A stretch of 64,000 nt of DNA from Guyanagaster necrorhizus (Eukaryota > Basidiomycota > Agaricomycetes > Agaricales > Physalacriaceae): assembly GCF_019112545.1 (NCBI RefSeq), contig NW_025064886.1, forward strand, positions 105,277-169,276, written 5' to 3'. The position numbers and the translations under genes were made by a program. Positions 25,921 to 37,100 of the stretch are shown here, in pieces. The notes beneath the pieces are model-generated. The model ran no database searches. It worked only from the letters and a program-made list of their open reading frames with translations, and was not told the origin of the DNA. Numbering within the stretch: the first letter of the stretch is position 1; every line of letters starts with the position of its first letter.

Positions 25921-27236
25921 CCAAGATCAAGAAACTTGTCTTACAGGAGTATTAGTAGCTCAAAATGAGCCAAGACATCAAGTGATACATCAAAGCATGT
26001 GAGACTTGCCAATAAAGCAAGTCTTTGATACAGCCATATGCTGCACCACTCCATCCAAATGAGATCCCACCATCACTATAGACCTATATTTTGGTGGATA
26101 TGATCACCAGATTGCCAGACTGCAATGGCTATGATGTCATTCTTGTCATAGTTGATTGCTTCTTTAAAGTGATCATTCCAGTCACATGCTCTACCAAATT
26201 AATATCAGAAGAATGGGCAAAGATCTTTTAAGATAAGGTATATGCCAAGTATGATATGCCTCAAGTAGTCATCTCAAATAGAGGACTCTAATTTGTCTCC
26301 AAATTCTTAGATGACCTCTACAAACTTCTCAACATCAAATGAAATGCATTGACTGCTTACCATCCATAAACAGACAGCCAGATAGAATGAGCCAATCAAG
26401 AGGTGGAGAAATATCTCTGTCTTTTCATCAATTACTGGCAGAATAACTGGATAGAATAGTTGACTCTCACTGTCTTTTAACACAACAACTAAGTTTATGC
26501 AGCAACTAGCAAAACTCTATTTTTTATTAATCATGGATGACATTCCAATGTTGCTCAGACTAAGCAACATCATATCACAACACCCACATCTACCAACTTT
26601 GCCACAACCATAGCAAAGATCTATGACAAGACTAAAACAGCACTTGAAAAGACCACAATAACAATAAAAAAGCAGTATAACAAATACTGCTAGGCTGCCT
26701 ATGAATATTCAGTCAATAACAAAGTCTGGCTGGATACCACAAATCTACACCTCCTATGACTAAAGCAGAAACTTGCTGATAAATGCATGGGCCCATTCCA
26801 AGTCCTCATCAAAATTGGCAAATCTGCCTACAAACTGTGACTTCTAGCAATCTGAAAAATATACAACATCTTTAATGAAACATTATTGACACCATACACT
26901 GTGCTGGTATTTCCAAACTAAGAACAACCACTACTTCTGCCATCAGACTTAATTGACAACAAAGAATATTATGAAGTCAATCAAGTATTGGACTATAAAC
27001 TATGAAAAATCAAAGTAAAAGATGATGGAATAACCACTACAGTTGACTATTTGGTCAGCTGAAAGAGTTACAGACCTGAATCAAATCAATGGGTCAATGA
27101 ACAGCATATAAATGCCAATAACATAATACATGACTATGAACAGATATTGAACTGATATTCTATTGCTCAATATCTTTATGAATCTTATGAGAAGAAGAGC
27201 AGTTATCTGCTCTGTGACAACTGGACTTATCTCTAA
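25921..27236 (+). pseudogene. pol of element D, block 3 (integrase and C-terminal chromodomain-like region)
   Basis: The block continues the integrase finger interrupted at 18066 (AKIKKLVLQEY, then CETCQ). The catalytic core follows, with recognisable DMITRLPDCNGYDVILVIVD near 26,100, and then the C-terminal region (KCMGPFQVLIKIGKSAYKL) near 26,780. A chromodomain-like end (VDYLVS, SNQWVNEQHI) lies near 27,040-27,110. Stops are frequent. Confidence 0.8.
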
Positions 27237-27274
27237 TTTAAGCCATCAGAATGATGGTCTTAAGGAGAGAGTAA

Positions 27275-27745
27275 TATTACAATTTTTCCTTATTTTTTAT
27301 CTTTTATTTGAGAGATTAACCCCTATCTTTGATTAGTCAGAGCATCTAGACCAGTGCTTAGGACCATAGAATAGGCTTAGTCATCACAACAATGTCTAGT
27401 CAGTCATTGTCCTTCAATGTGACAATAACCACTTCATGACAGACAATATCCTTTTGTAAGTAGCTTCATAACACTGGACAAAACACTCTATAGTGTCAGG
27501 ACACATAATTAGGTAGTTATATCTTTAGGATAGATGACAACTGGTATATAAGTAGCATAGCTCTCACTGTAATATTCTCAGCTTTGAGCTAAAGTTTATT
27601 CACACTACTTCATTCTTGAGCTGATTCTTCAGACCTTGATAGCACACTGATCTGATTCATATCAGTGAACTCTGATGGAACACTCAAATGCAAAGTGACA
27701 TCAGTTTATCATGTGAATTATATCACATGTGACCTAGATCTAACA
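27275..27745 (+). repeat. 3' LTR of element D (471 bp)
   Basis: It starts TATTACAATT (TGTTAC expected) and ends GATCTAACA. It matches the E LTRs in inverse orientation, for example the shared GAGCTAAAGTTTATTCA. A purine tract (AAGGAGAGAGTAA) lies just before it. Confidence 0.85.
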
Positions 27746-27746
27746 G

Positions 27747-30387
27747 GCTCAAGTGGATAAATTATGCTTGTCAATAAAAGCATAATTGATAGAGCTCCCA
27801 GTGCAACCACTGTCAATTAAGGCAGTTACTGCATGTATGGAATGAGATGTGAGTATTTTGATTTGGGCTTTGGTGGTCAAGTCTCATTCCAGTGTCTTCT
27901 GATGTCAAATGTATTTCCAGGATCCTCTGAGTTTATCAAGTCACTCTAGAGCTCAGCATTGTTCAGCCTTCTTTATTCCTTTGATCATCTCACTGATCAC
28001 CTCTTTTGCCTGGATCTTGTGTATCCAATTCTTGAGTACTGCCTTCACTTCTTCCTCAGTTTTTGTATCTTTGATGGCCTGCCAAGTCCATTCAGTGTTG
28101 AAGGGCTTGAGCCATCCAGTGGGAGTTGCTCTCTCTGTTCAGCCTGTAGGCAGTTGAGCCTTCATGTTCTGTGATTCTTTTGGTGGTCTTATAGTGGTAG
28201 ATTTAGGTATATTCAAATGCATGTATGATTTAAATATAGATATAACTACAAAAGTACTATTAGTCTGTCCAGCAGCTGTTTGAGATACACCACTAAGTCC
28301 TTTGGCTGATCCAGTGGAATCACTCACTAGTCAGCCCTGTCTTTTACCTCCTCTACTCTCATATTCTTGCCAAGCTCTTTAAGCTCATTGGCTTCCTTCT
28401 GTAACTCAGCTATCTGCACTCTGATGTCTTCATGTGTCTGCTTCTTCTTCAGGCAGTCTCATGATAGATGTCCCTTCTGTCTACAGTTAAAGCACTTTCT
28501 TTTCTTCTTAAGTTGATCTATATTCATTGGCTTGCCACTCCCAGTGTATGTTGTGCCAGTGCCTGTCTTCTGCATTCTATATGTGGGAGTACTAGAAGAC
28601 AAGGTGTTGGCTTTGGCCATGCTGGACTGATTGCTGGGCTTTATGTTCTGTGGTTGATAGAGCTTGCAATCATCCTGAAGATTTACTTGTTCTGCCTTCT
28701 GTCATTGTCATTTCTTGTATATCTCAGTGATCTGCTCTTTTTATGCATCATATCCTTTTGAAATGTTCATCCCAATATCTGAGATCATCTTGATGTAGGA
28801 GGAAGGTGCTCCATGTTTGAGCATCTTGACTATTCTGCCATTATCAGCAATGTTATCCTATATTCCAGCAAGCTTGCCAAGTCATTTCAGCTCATCAAAG
28901 TATCTGATGGTGGGCTTGTCCCCCATCTTATACTCCTTCATCTTGCTTTTGTGTACTTTCTGCATAGCTGAGTCAATGAACTTGTTATAGAGAAGTTGCT
29001 TAAACATCAGCCAGAAGAGCAGTCAGTGGTGCTGTCTAGTTGTCAAATAGAGGTTAGAGGAGGGCAAGATCCACCAAACCTTAGCTTTATCTTCAAGATA
29101 GGTGGAGGCAAAAAAGATCTGATAGATATCAAAAGAGAAGTATACTGAGTATACTTCAAAATATTGCTCATGGTCAATAAGAAAGCAGTCAATATCATCT
29201 GATGCACTCTTGAAAGAGCACAGCTCATGAAGTAAATTGGATTGATAGTTAATGATAGTGGTGTCTTATGATAATGCTTCTATCAGGTTCAGGTATTCAT
29301 TGAATAGTGGTTGCTGCTATTCAGCTGGTGGGCTGAGAAATAAATAGAGTGAGTTGTTGTCTGTGACCAGGCTGTTCAGAGATGGTGCCTCCTTTCATAT
29401 GATAATCCTATTTTGCACAGTAAATCTAAGTTTTACCACTTCTGAATTGTCTTTCTCAGGAGCCTTTCCACTAGGTTCTGCCTCATCTGGCAGTGGCTGT
29501 CTGCCAAGAAGTTGACTTCCTCTGCTGACTTAAGGGTTTTGAAACCCAGTGGTTCAGCTGTAGTGGCCTGTTTTGTGAACCTTTATCTTTGGTTTTAATT
29601 TCTGAGGTCTTTCTTTCTGTTTATTATGCTTAGAAGACTTTCTGACAGTCATAAAACCATCTTCAACCTCTGGGTGAGCCTCTGAATGAGGCACATCACC
29701 TTCAGGGACTTCTTGATTGATGTCTCAAGTCTGATTCCATGTCTCAAGAGCCTCACATTGTGCCTCAACATCTAATTCAGTGTCATCAATCTCCTGATTG
29801 TGGTCAACAAATTTTCCTTTAGCAATGTAAGAGCTGGGTCCAGATGTAGCCATCAGAGTCTGAGATGCAGTACATTGCTCTCAGCTCTTGTCTTCTATCA
29901 GCTTGTTCTGATGTTTGGCAAGCATTTCCTGCTGTGCAGTTGTCAAATTCTGTTCAGCCACATCAATGGTAGAAAGCTGTTCCTTCATGAGCTTTCTTCC
30001 TTTGTGTAGTCTTCCAAAATCAACTTCATGTTTCTCCAGGTCATCAAGACTCTGAGTACAGCAAAGCCTTGCAGGCTTTGCCATTTTATTGGATTCTTCT
30101 GCATCTGTACTACAGGATGCTCTCTCAAAGGTAAAAGATGTAGACAATTCATAATCATTTCCATTATCTACATCACTACAGGACAACTCATTATCTGAAA
30201 CTTCCATGGTCAGATTTCCCTTGAAACCAACATCCTCCAATTTCTCTGAGTGATTTTAATCCTCTTCCTCTGCTTGTGCATAGGCAAGAGGAAGGTTTCT
30301 CAGTGCTGTAGCACCAGACACTGGAACACAGCACACAGCCAGAACAGGGGTAGCATCCTGAGCACTTGCAACACTAGAATGTGACAT
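27747..30387 (-). pseudogene. gag and protease start of element F
   Basis: The frame opens at ATG 30387 and reads an acidic/polar N-terminal region of some 260 residues (SDNELSCSDVDNGNDYEL) with few stops. A TAA lies near residue 44. A capsid-like domain follows (DKAKVWWILPSSN), then an intact-looking zinc knuckle near 28,490 (CFNCRQKGHL, stop, DC) and a helical linker. The protease motif IDSGCTGSSIN lies near 27,815, and the frame is cut at 27746 by the LTR of D. F is less damaged than D or E. Confidence 0.75.
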
Positions 30388-30720
30388 CCTAGGGAACCAA
30401 GAAGTAAAGAGAAAATTAGATATTGGTGTCGAAGTTGGAATGTCCTTGGGTGATCAAGCCACAGGGGATCCAGATATCAACAAAGAGAGATATAGAGAGT
30501 TTAGAGAGAAAAGCACAGATGAGAGAGAGAAAAAGATAAAAGCAAAAATTAAGCCAATGGAGCTGTCAAAAATATGAGAGGGTGGCAAAAGTCACTTCTC
30601 TCATGAAAGGCTTGTGCAGTCACTGACAGGCATAAAGGCTAGTCGATTGCAAAAACCCCTAGCTACACTACATGTACTGGCTCTTATATATATGGTTGGA
30701 ATAACAAATATGGGCTAGCC
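30388..30720 (-). promoter_or_regulatory. Leader and candidate promoter of element F
   Basis: On the minus strand there is a TATA-like TATATATAAG near 30,690, about 300 bp upstream of the F gag ATG, then a pyrimidine-rich leader. TGGATCCCC near 30,475 could serve as a primer-binding site because it starts with TGG. I could not define LTR ends. CpG content rises to the right of this stretch. Confidence 0.4.
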
Positions 30721-30971
30721 CGGGGAGACGGGGGAAAGAGGAAAAACATCAGGTAAAAGTATCGGGCCATGGAACGACTCGTAACAGGTGCCCAATCTGA
30801 CGAGATCCCACCATTTGATCATCACTGCTACGTGCTACCTGTCATCTAGCTGCTTCAAGGCACCACTGTGGGGCTGAATGTACTTCTTTGTAGTGCCGAG
30901 ATCCATGGATAATGCAAGCAGGAAGATCCCTGGGATACAATCCACTGCCGTGTTGATATTCTTCCCCAAGT
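30721..30971 (+). promoter_or_regulatory. Upstream region of the O-methyltransferase gene
   Basis: CpG-normal sequence between the retroelement border and the ATG at 30972. No TATA box or other motif is clear. It starts with GC-rich sequence around CGGGGAGACGGGGG. Confidence 0.4.
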
Positions 30972-32812
30972 ATGGCTTCTCATATGCGCGCTTTACTCCA
31001 TGTTCTCCAAGGATCTATCGAAAGAATCGAAAAGGAATGCCAGCGTTCTGGCGTTGAGTTTCCTGTTCTCGATGAGCCTTACATGCCAGACAGCAAATCT
31101 ATTCGTCTGACGCCGGCTGTACAAGAGGCCTCTATTCCCACAACGGCGACGGCTTATCAGCTAATTGCTGTGGTGCAGCGGCCTCAAATGCACGTTTTCA
31201 ACGCAGGATGCAGCGTAGTGGTTGATCTTAGTTGCCTTGCTCTCAGTCTGACTGTACCTCCAGTATTATTTGTCTGCTTCGTTGAGAGCTGCGATAGAAA
31301 CAAACGCTGTCGAAATTCTGCGCGAAGCTGGTCCTAAGGTTGCGGCCTCTCTTATGTTGATGCTTTCCTTTGCTCATTGAGCATGGCCTTTCACTAGGGC
31401 TTGCACGTAACGAAAATTGCTGCTCAAAGCAACGTTGACCACATGAAGTTCTGTAAGGTGTCACTTTAGCACAATAATTTCTACCCTCACCGATACTATT
31501 TACCGCAAGAATCATGCGTTTTTTGGCCACTCATCACATCTTCAAAGAAATTTCACCCGACGTATACGCTAATAACCGCCTCTCATCCATCTGTGACACT
31601 GGTAAACCGGTCGCGGAACTTTTAGACAGGTGCGCAGTCTTCTCGTTTACCGCACATGTAACGCTAACTACCAGCATGTAAAGACCCCTTGAAAAGTATG
31701 ACGGAACCAACGGAATTGCAGCTTTGATTGGACATTGGTACGACCTTCAGTACGCCTAGGCTCTGAATCGTATCTTTAACTTGTCATATAGTACAGACGA
31801 AGATTATAAAGGCGCCGGATACATCACCGAACACCTCACTAATCCTGAGATGGCGTTCGAGGATTCTCCAGAGCGTTCACCCATGATGCAAGCATTTGGG
31901 TGCGATGTCGGAGTGTGGAATTGGCTCGAGAAGCCTTCAAATCAGCTGCGGCTGCAGCGATTCGGAGTAGCCATGGATGGCGTCAGTCGCATGCGGCCAC
32001 AGGATTCTATCCTCAAAGGTACACGCTGTAGTTTGACCTCATCTATCGTGAATTTACAATTTATCACGCTAGGCTTTGATTGGGGTTATCTCCCCAACGA
32101 TAGCATAGTCGTTGATGTAGGGGGTGGGATTGGTGTTTCCTCTATCACCCTGGTAAAAGCACATCGCCATATCCGATGTATAATCCAAGACATGCCTTCG
32201 GTGGTTGCACAAGGGAAGAAGGTCAGTCCGGCAGAGAGTACCCTTCATAAAACTGTCTCAAATTTAGCATGTATACACCATTGCGAGCAAGTATTACCTC
32301 ATATGCTTGTGTCCAGGAGGATCCAATATATAGGCATGTCCGACTAGCAGTTGCCTCTTGTTCACGGCTCACTAATTGAAATGCTAGAGCATGACTTTTT
32401 CCAAGTTCAACGCCAGTTAGATGCCAGCGTCTTTCTTCTCAAGCAGATTACCCATGACTGGTCAGACAAATACGTAACTCGGATCCTTCGGTGATTGCGG
32501 GATGCTCCTACAGCTGCTACTAAGTTGGTCCTCATTGACTGCATTATTCTTTACTCGTGCTCGGCTGTGGAGGTTGATATACCTGGTGCAAATTCCCCTG
32601 CTCCGCCAGCACCACTGCTTGCCAACATGGGCACCGCCAACGCTTCCCCGTATTTCACCGACCTTTCGATGTACGTGCATTTCACCGGCCAGGACCGAAC
32701 ATTGGCCCATATCGTGGGGTTATTGAATGGGGCTGGTTGGGCTATGGAACGTGTGCATCCAGGTGATAGCATCGGTAATTATCTTCCCCAGATCATCGCG
32801 ACGCCGGCGTAG
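30972..32812 (+). pseudogene. Plant-type O-methyltransferase, probably inactive
   Basis: The family transfers a methyl group from S-adenosylmethionine to small-molecule hydroxyls. Exons read by eye are 30972-31214, 31264-31338, 31398-31459, 31510-31629, 31684-31737, 31792-32018, 32073-32221 and about 32288 onward. They give the dimerisation domain (EILREAGPK, FLATHHIFKE), the glycine-rich SAM motif VDVGGGIG near 32,120 and the HDFF and HDWSDKY segments near 32,390-32,470. The catalytic-His region is HDW. Two defects appear: I cannot keep frame between about 32,320 and 32,385, and TGA interrupts the last exon at 32492-32494. The last exon ends with TAG 32810-32812. A sequencing or model error remains possible. 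Confidence 0.82.
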
Positions 32813-33504
32813 TAGAATTGATGCCAGGAGGCGGACTTCTAAGTATAGCACTTACCAGGACAATTGAGAATCGCGAATCGAGGCTCTGGCTGATTGATGC
32901 GAAAAGAAAATAAATGTTTCAAAGGGCTGTCTCTCTGCATGGTACCTGACCGAGAGGTCCAGTGTGCGCGCAGGCAGAGCGCGTTGAACTTGGGAACCGA
33001 GGTGATTGATGACCTAATCCCACTCCCTCGATATCACCCAACTGCTGGTCCTCATCTCGCTACTACTGGTTCCTGATTGAGTATCAGCTGTTTACGTCCA
33101 TCAAAGCAACTAGATGCGCTGAACTGGCACCGGGATCACATCAGACGTTCTTACGCACCACTGGATGTGTACTGGATACTCTAGCTATAGGCTCAAGCCT
33201 GCTGCCGAGTTTCATTTGCATCACTGGAAGCTATTCTTGTTATCATCTCGGCACCTGCCATTCTGTCTCCTTGTATTTCAACTCCATGAGCAATTTATCT
33301 ATGATGCCACCGGCTCGTCAAAAAGTTGCAGTCTCACGAAGACTTTTGCATGGATTTCGGGCTGTGCATCTATCTGTATTGTTCCTTGTGGCATACCAGT
33401 TTCCATATATCATGTCTCCAGCTGTATGACACGTCTCTTTCAGTGATCATCAGAGATTCGGTGTTCCACAGGTAATTCCGCAACGATTAAGTACTGGTGG
33501 ATAA
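32813..33504. other. No confident gene; possible decayed coding sequence
   Basis: CpG-normal sequence between the O-methyltransferase and the UbiA relic. Short hydrophobic frames exist near 33,010-33,080 and 33,240-33,440 but I recognise no family. It may be relic sequence of the same locus. Confidence 0.4.
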
Positions 33505-33878
33505 TTGGCACAGGAGCATTATATAGTGTACTCTGAGGTGTTACTTCTAATATTCGACACAATCATATCTGTTGAATCTTCAAAGAACGCATCACCGCTT
33601 CTTGTCTCGACTCCCAAGTCAGTGGCGCGATACTATTTCGAACTCACCAGACTACATAGATTTCCACTGGGAAGTATCGTAGTATTCTGGCCTTGCGGTG
33701 AGTATTCCAACTTGAGCTGGACCTCTTTTTTGTACTTATGATGACCTTTGTCCATGAAGCCTGGGCTTTTACTGTTGCAGCATCCACGGTACAGCTGCCA
33801 GTCATTCCATTCATCAAGGGTATTATAGCCTTCGCGCTAGGAAATACACCGTGTACAGCAACGCGGGTCACGTTGTAG
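33505..33878 (+). pseudogene. UbiA-family prenyltransferase relic (N-terminal fragment)
   Basis: The spliced product (33505-33697 plus 33760-33878, 62-nt intron GTGAGT to GAAG) contains YYFELTRLHRFPLGS and FWPCAWAFTVAAS. This is the first transmembrane region of UbiA-type enzymes such as 4-hydroxybenzoate polyprenyltransferases. It ends with LGN and a TAG shortly before the expected Asp-rich NDxxD motif, and a +1 frame continues weakly. All catalytic Asp-rich motifs are therefore missing and the piece is a truncated relic. The family attaches isoprenoid chains to aromatic rings in membranes. Confidence 0.7.
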
Positions 33879-34156
33879 ACCAACCAAATCAGACATTGAA
33901 ACAATGACACTGCGACGCTTTGCTGATAGAGTTAAATATGTTCACTGCATAAGATACCATTAATGCATGGATGTTTCGCAATGCTTTGGAGACATAAACA
34001 GATACAGCTTGAAACAACGCTGCGATTTGCGGTGCTGTGAAGAAAAGATAGCAAGGAGCAATGAGTGATACAGATACATATCCATGAACATAGGTTACAT
34101 AAGGTATAGATGAAAACATGAAAACATTGTCCGTGTGGTATTCCATATCCTCCTTG
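33879..34156. other. Intergenic, no gene seen
   Basis: This lies downstream of both the UbiA relic (+) and the five-module Cys4 gene (-), so it is a convergent 3' region. A long minus-strand frame runs through it but is out of frame with the conserved last exon. Confidence 0.5.
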
Positions 34157-37100
34157 TCACACCTCATTAGTCCGAATCTGGGCTTTCGTTGCCCCACCAA
34201 TAGACGTAGCAACGATAGCCTTCCGAGGCTCCAGCTTATATTTCTGTTTAGCTTTGGCTTTGTGCTTCTTGATTTTCGCCTTGCATTTCTCGCACATCGT
34301 ACCTTGAACGTTTCCTGGTATTGTCCGATGACACGATTTGTTCGCACACGCTCGCTGCTCGTATTATCAATGGCCATCGTAGATATGAAGAAGACTCTAC
34401 TCACTGCGGGAAGGGTTCTCGGTCCGGTGTCCTCAGGTGACGGTCCAGGATTCAGCGGGAGATTCTCGACCACAGGTACCACTGGTGCTGTTTGCAGCTC
34501 CAAGGAGTCCATAGAAACTTCCTTTACAGCCGGCTCCTTCATGAACCGGTTAGTGAGCGTCGTAGATGATGGGGCTGGGGCACCCCGAGGAACCTGGATA
34601 AGTATATGTAGCTCGCCATCCACAGCCTTTCGTTTCCGAATTTTGGCCTGATTTTGATAAAGATGATTATTTCACAGATCACGAGAGGGACAAGGAAACT
34701 TACATCTGGATTGTAATAATTGAATGACATATTCTGAGAAGTTGATGTCTGAACAGCTGGATCGATGATGACGGGCGGTTCGGTCGACATTGATGTATAA
34801 GGTGATGGTCGAAACACATTGTGGTGCGGATGGGATGGGGGAGACGCCATGGCTACAGTCACCGAGTTTCCCAACCGAGCAGCAGACAGTGTCGGTTGTG
34901 TGGAGCTAAAGGAGGCTGGCGGATTTGAGGAGGCAGCAGACTTCGTTCGAGGCGACGACTGTTTAACGTTCGACGTCCTCGCCGAGCTTTGCCGCTGCGA
35001 CGACGATTGTTGGATCGTTTGAGCGGGAGTTGGAATAAATGGACCCGGGGGCACCGGTGCCGAGACTGACGAAGATCCCGCAACCGAACGAGAGTATGAC
35101 GGATAGTGGCCCCCGCTATAGGGGGGATAATAACGAGACGGATATGGGTATTGAGAATGAGGCATCGCATAGGGCGGTGGATATGGATACGGGTAAGGAT
35201 GCATGTATGGCTGAGCATTTGCGTACACAGGAAACTCCCCCGACCCGGTGGGCGTAGGCGGCGGCAGACCGTAGGGATATGGCGGTAGATAATATGGGTA
35301 AGGATACTGGGCATGCATCGGAGGGGGGTATGGATAAGGGATAGAATGGGGAGTTTCGGGATGATGCTGTGTCGGCGCAGACGTTGATGCTTTCGGCGGG
35401 GGTGCGGACGAAGATGGGGGTGCTGTAGGTGATGTGGAAGCTCCATCCACTTTCTTCCTCTTTTTTCGTGCAGATGCGACGGCGTCATTCGTAGCAGAAG
35501 GTATGGGGTCACCGACAATAGCCGTGAAAAGTGGTGCTTCTTTGTCGTTGGTCTAGGTTATGGTGATCCCTTAACGAGTGAAGCTAGTGTGAAAGAGCGA
35601 GATTACTTTACCTTCTTCAGTGATCCCTTGGAACCTGGCCTTTCCATGTTAGGACCAGTAGCTGGCCCAGGAGGTGCCGCTGAGATTGAGTCTACCTCAT
35701 TTACAATGGCTTCAACAGCAACAGGAGCGGACAGCTCGGGATTTGGTTCAACGCCATCTAGGAACAAGCTGCGACTTTCTTCTACATCTGGTGTAAAACA
35801 GCCCATAGGACTTTCGTCAACGTTGGCATTCGGCTGATTTACGTTCTCTCCACCATCGATTGACGCATCTCCAGTGCTAGATGAGATAGCCATACCTACA
35901 TCAATCCCGCTGGTTCCAGCGACTGGAATATGGACGGAGGGCGAATTGGGAGCAGTAGCATCAGTCTGTGCTTGAAGCTGCCAAGCCTTCTCCGCATTCC
36001 TCAATTCCTGTTCAACTTCCGCTCGACGACGTGCTTGCAAGGCCTTCCTTTGCACCCTACAGGGATCACACATACGCCACCGAACACCGGGGCCAATGAG
36101 ATTGTGACAGTCTTTGGACGTGCAGCTATACGATCTCCTCCCCTAAATTGAACGAAGCGGAAGTGTGAGACGTGTAACTGATGTATTACGAGTTCACAAA
36201 CCTCCTTGTCGGCCATAAACGGAATGTTTGCAGCCTCCGCTTCTGATTCCACGCCAGCATCTTGAATCTTTTCGTCCTCTGGATCTATGCTATCTTCCCT
36301 GCCTTGTTCAAATGTCTCACCAATAGAACCCTCTGGAGGTCCGGCAGATTTGACCACCTTTTCCCTGACTCTTTTGAGTTTGCTGTGATGTCTATTCTGG
36401 AGTCGGTGTTGCTCACAGCGTTTGAACATATAATGTCCAGGAAGAATCTTGTGACAATGGGAAACAGTACACATTCGGGGAGGAAGAACAGGTAAGGGAG
36501 GGAAGAAGTGGTTCACTGCGGTTGCCGTGGGCTGGTCAGTAGGAGTAGATGTGGTTGGGATTAAAGTGGAACCGATGGGTTGTTGGCTCCCAGTTGCTCT
36601 GATTAAGGTTGCGGGAGAAAGAGATGAGTACGCCGTCAAGAGAGTTGTGATGTCCTGAGGTACAGTTATCTTTTCGTCGATGATGGACATCTCCCATGTT
36701 TGAAGATCTTCCGGAGATTCACTCAAGGGCTATGAAAGCGTAAGTGTTGCGGTAACATTGCAAATAATGCAAGCTTACGGCCAATCCTGCATCCTTGCGC
36801 CTTTGATCTTCCACCTCTCTGAGTGTTTCCAGCTCTTGCTCAAATGCAGCACGTTCAGCTTTCCATTTAGCGCGCTTAGTGATACCGTAGGAACGATAAC
36901 GATTACGACAAGGTTCACACATCTTATACGCGTAAGACCCTAAGCTGATTGTTTAATGGCTAGGAGATTATATTTTGGAATGTGCATACCAGCGATGATA
37001 GTTTTGCATCCTTTGACTGAACAAAATCTAGGCGGGAGAGAAGGAGAGCCGTCTTCATTGGTCGCTGGGACTTGAGGTAGTACTATAGAAGGTGCACGAC

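Larger units (their letters stand above)
8070..27745 (+). mobile_element. Family 2 Ty3/gypsy element D, interrupted by E and C
   Basis: D is read in three blocks: 8070-12072, 17034-18066 and 25921-27745. Removing E and one GATAA copy rejoins the RT domain, and removing C and one 5-bp copy rejoins the integrase zinc-binding region. The 3' LTR is at 27275-27745. The 5' LTR is missing, because D starts at the edge of inverted fragment B. Gag and pol are riddled with stops. D resembles E and F in LTR, purine tract and gag, so all three belong to one family. Confidence 0.85.
27746..30720 (-). mobile_element. Family 2 element F, 5' part only (leader, gag, protease start)
   Basis: Read leftward from the gene-space border, F has a promoter/leader region, a long gag with zinc knuckle and the start of protease. 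It then ends at the 3' LTR of D. The gag is homologous to that of D. F's remaining pol would be expected beyond the missing left end of D. No LTR of the E/D type is seen at its right end, so its 5' border is not defined. Confidence 0.7.

Noticed and set aside
30972..31337. 121-codon frame as a complete small gene
   Set aside because: Only the first 81 codons are exon; the rest runs into the first intron of the O-methyltransferase.
33889..34623. 244-codon minus-strand frame
   Set aside because: Its first part is a true exon, but it then reads through the intron at about 34,400. The conserved last module CANKSC...MCEKC lies in another frame after splicing.
34859..35518. 219-codon His/Arg-rich minus-strand frame
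   Set aside because: It is a phase shadow of the Tyr/Pro-rich exon. The composition follows from shifting TAY/CCN codons.
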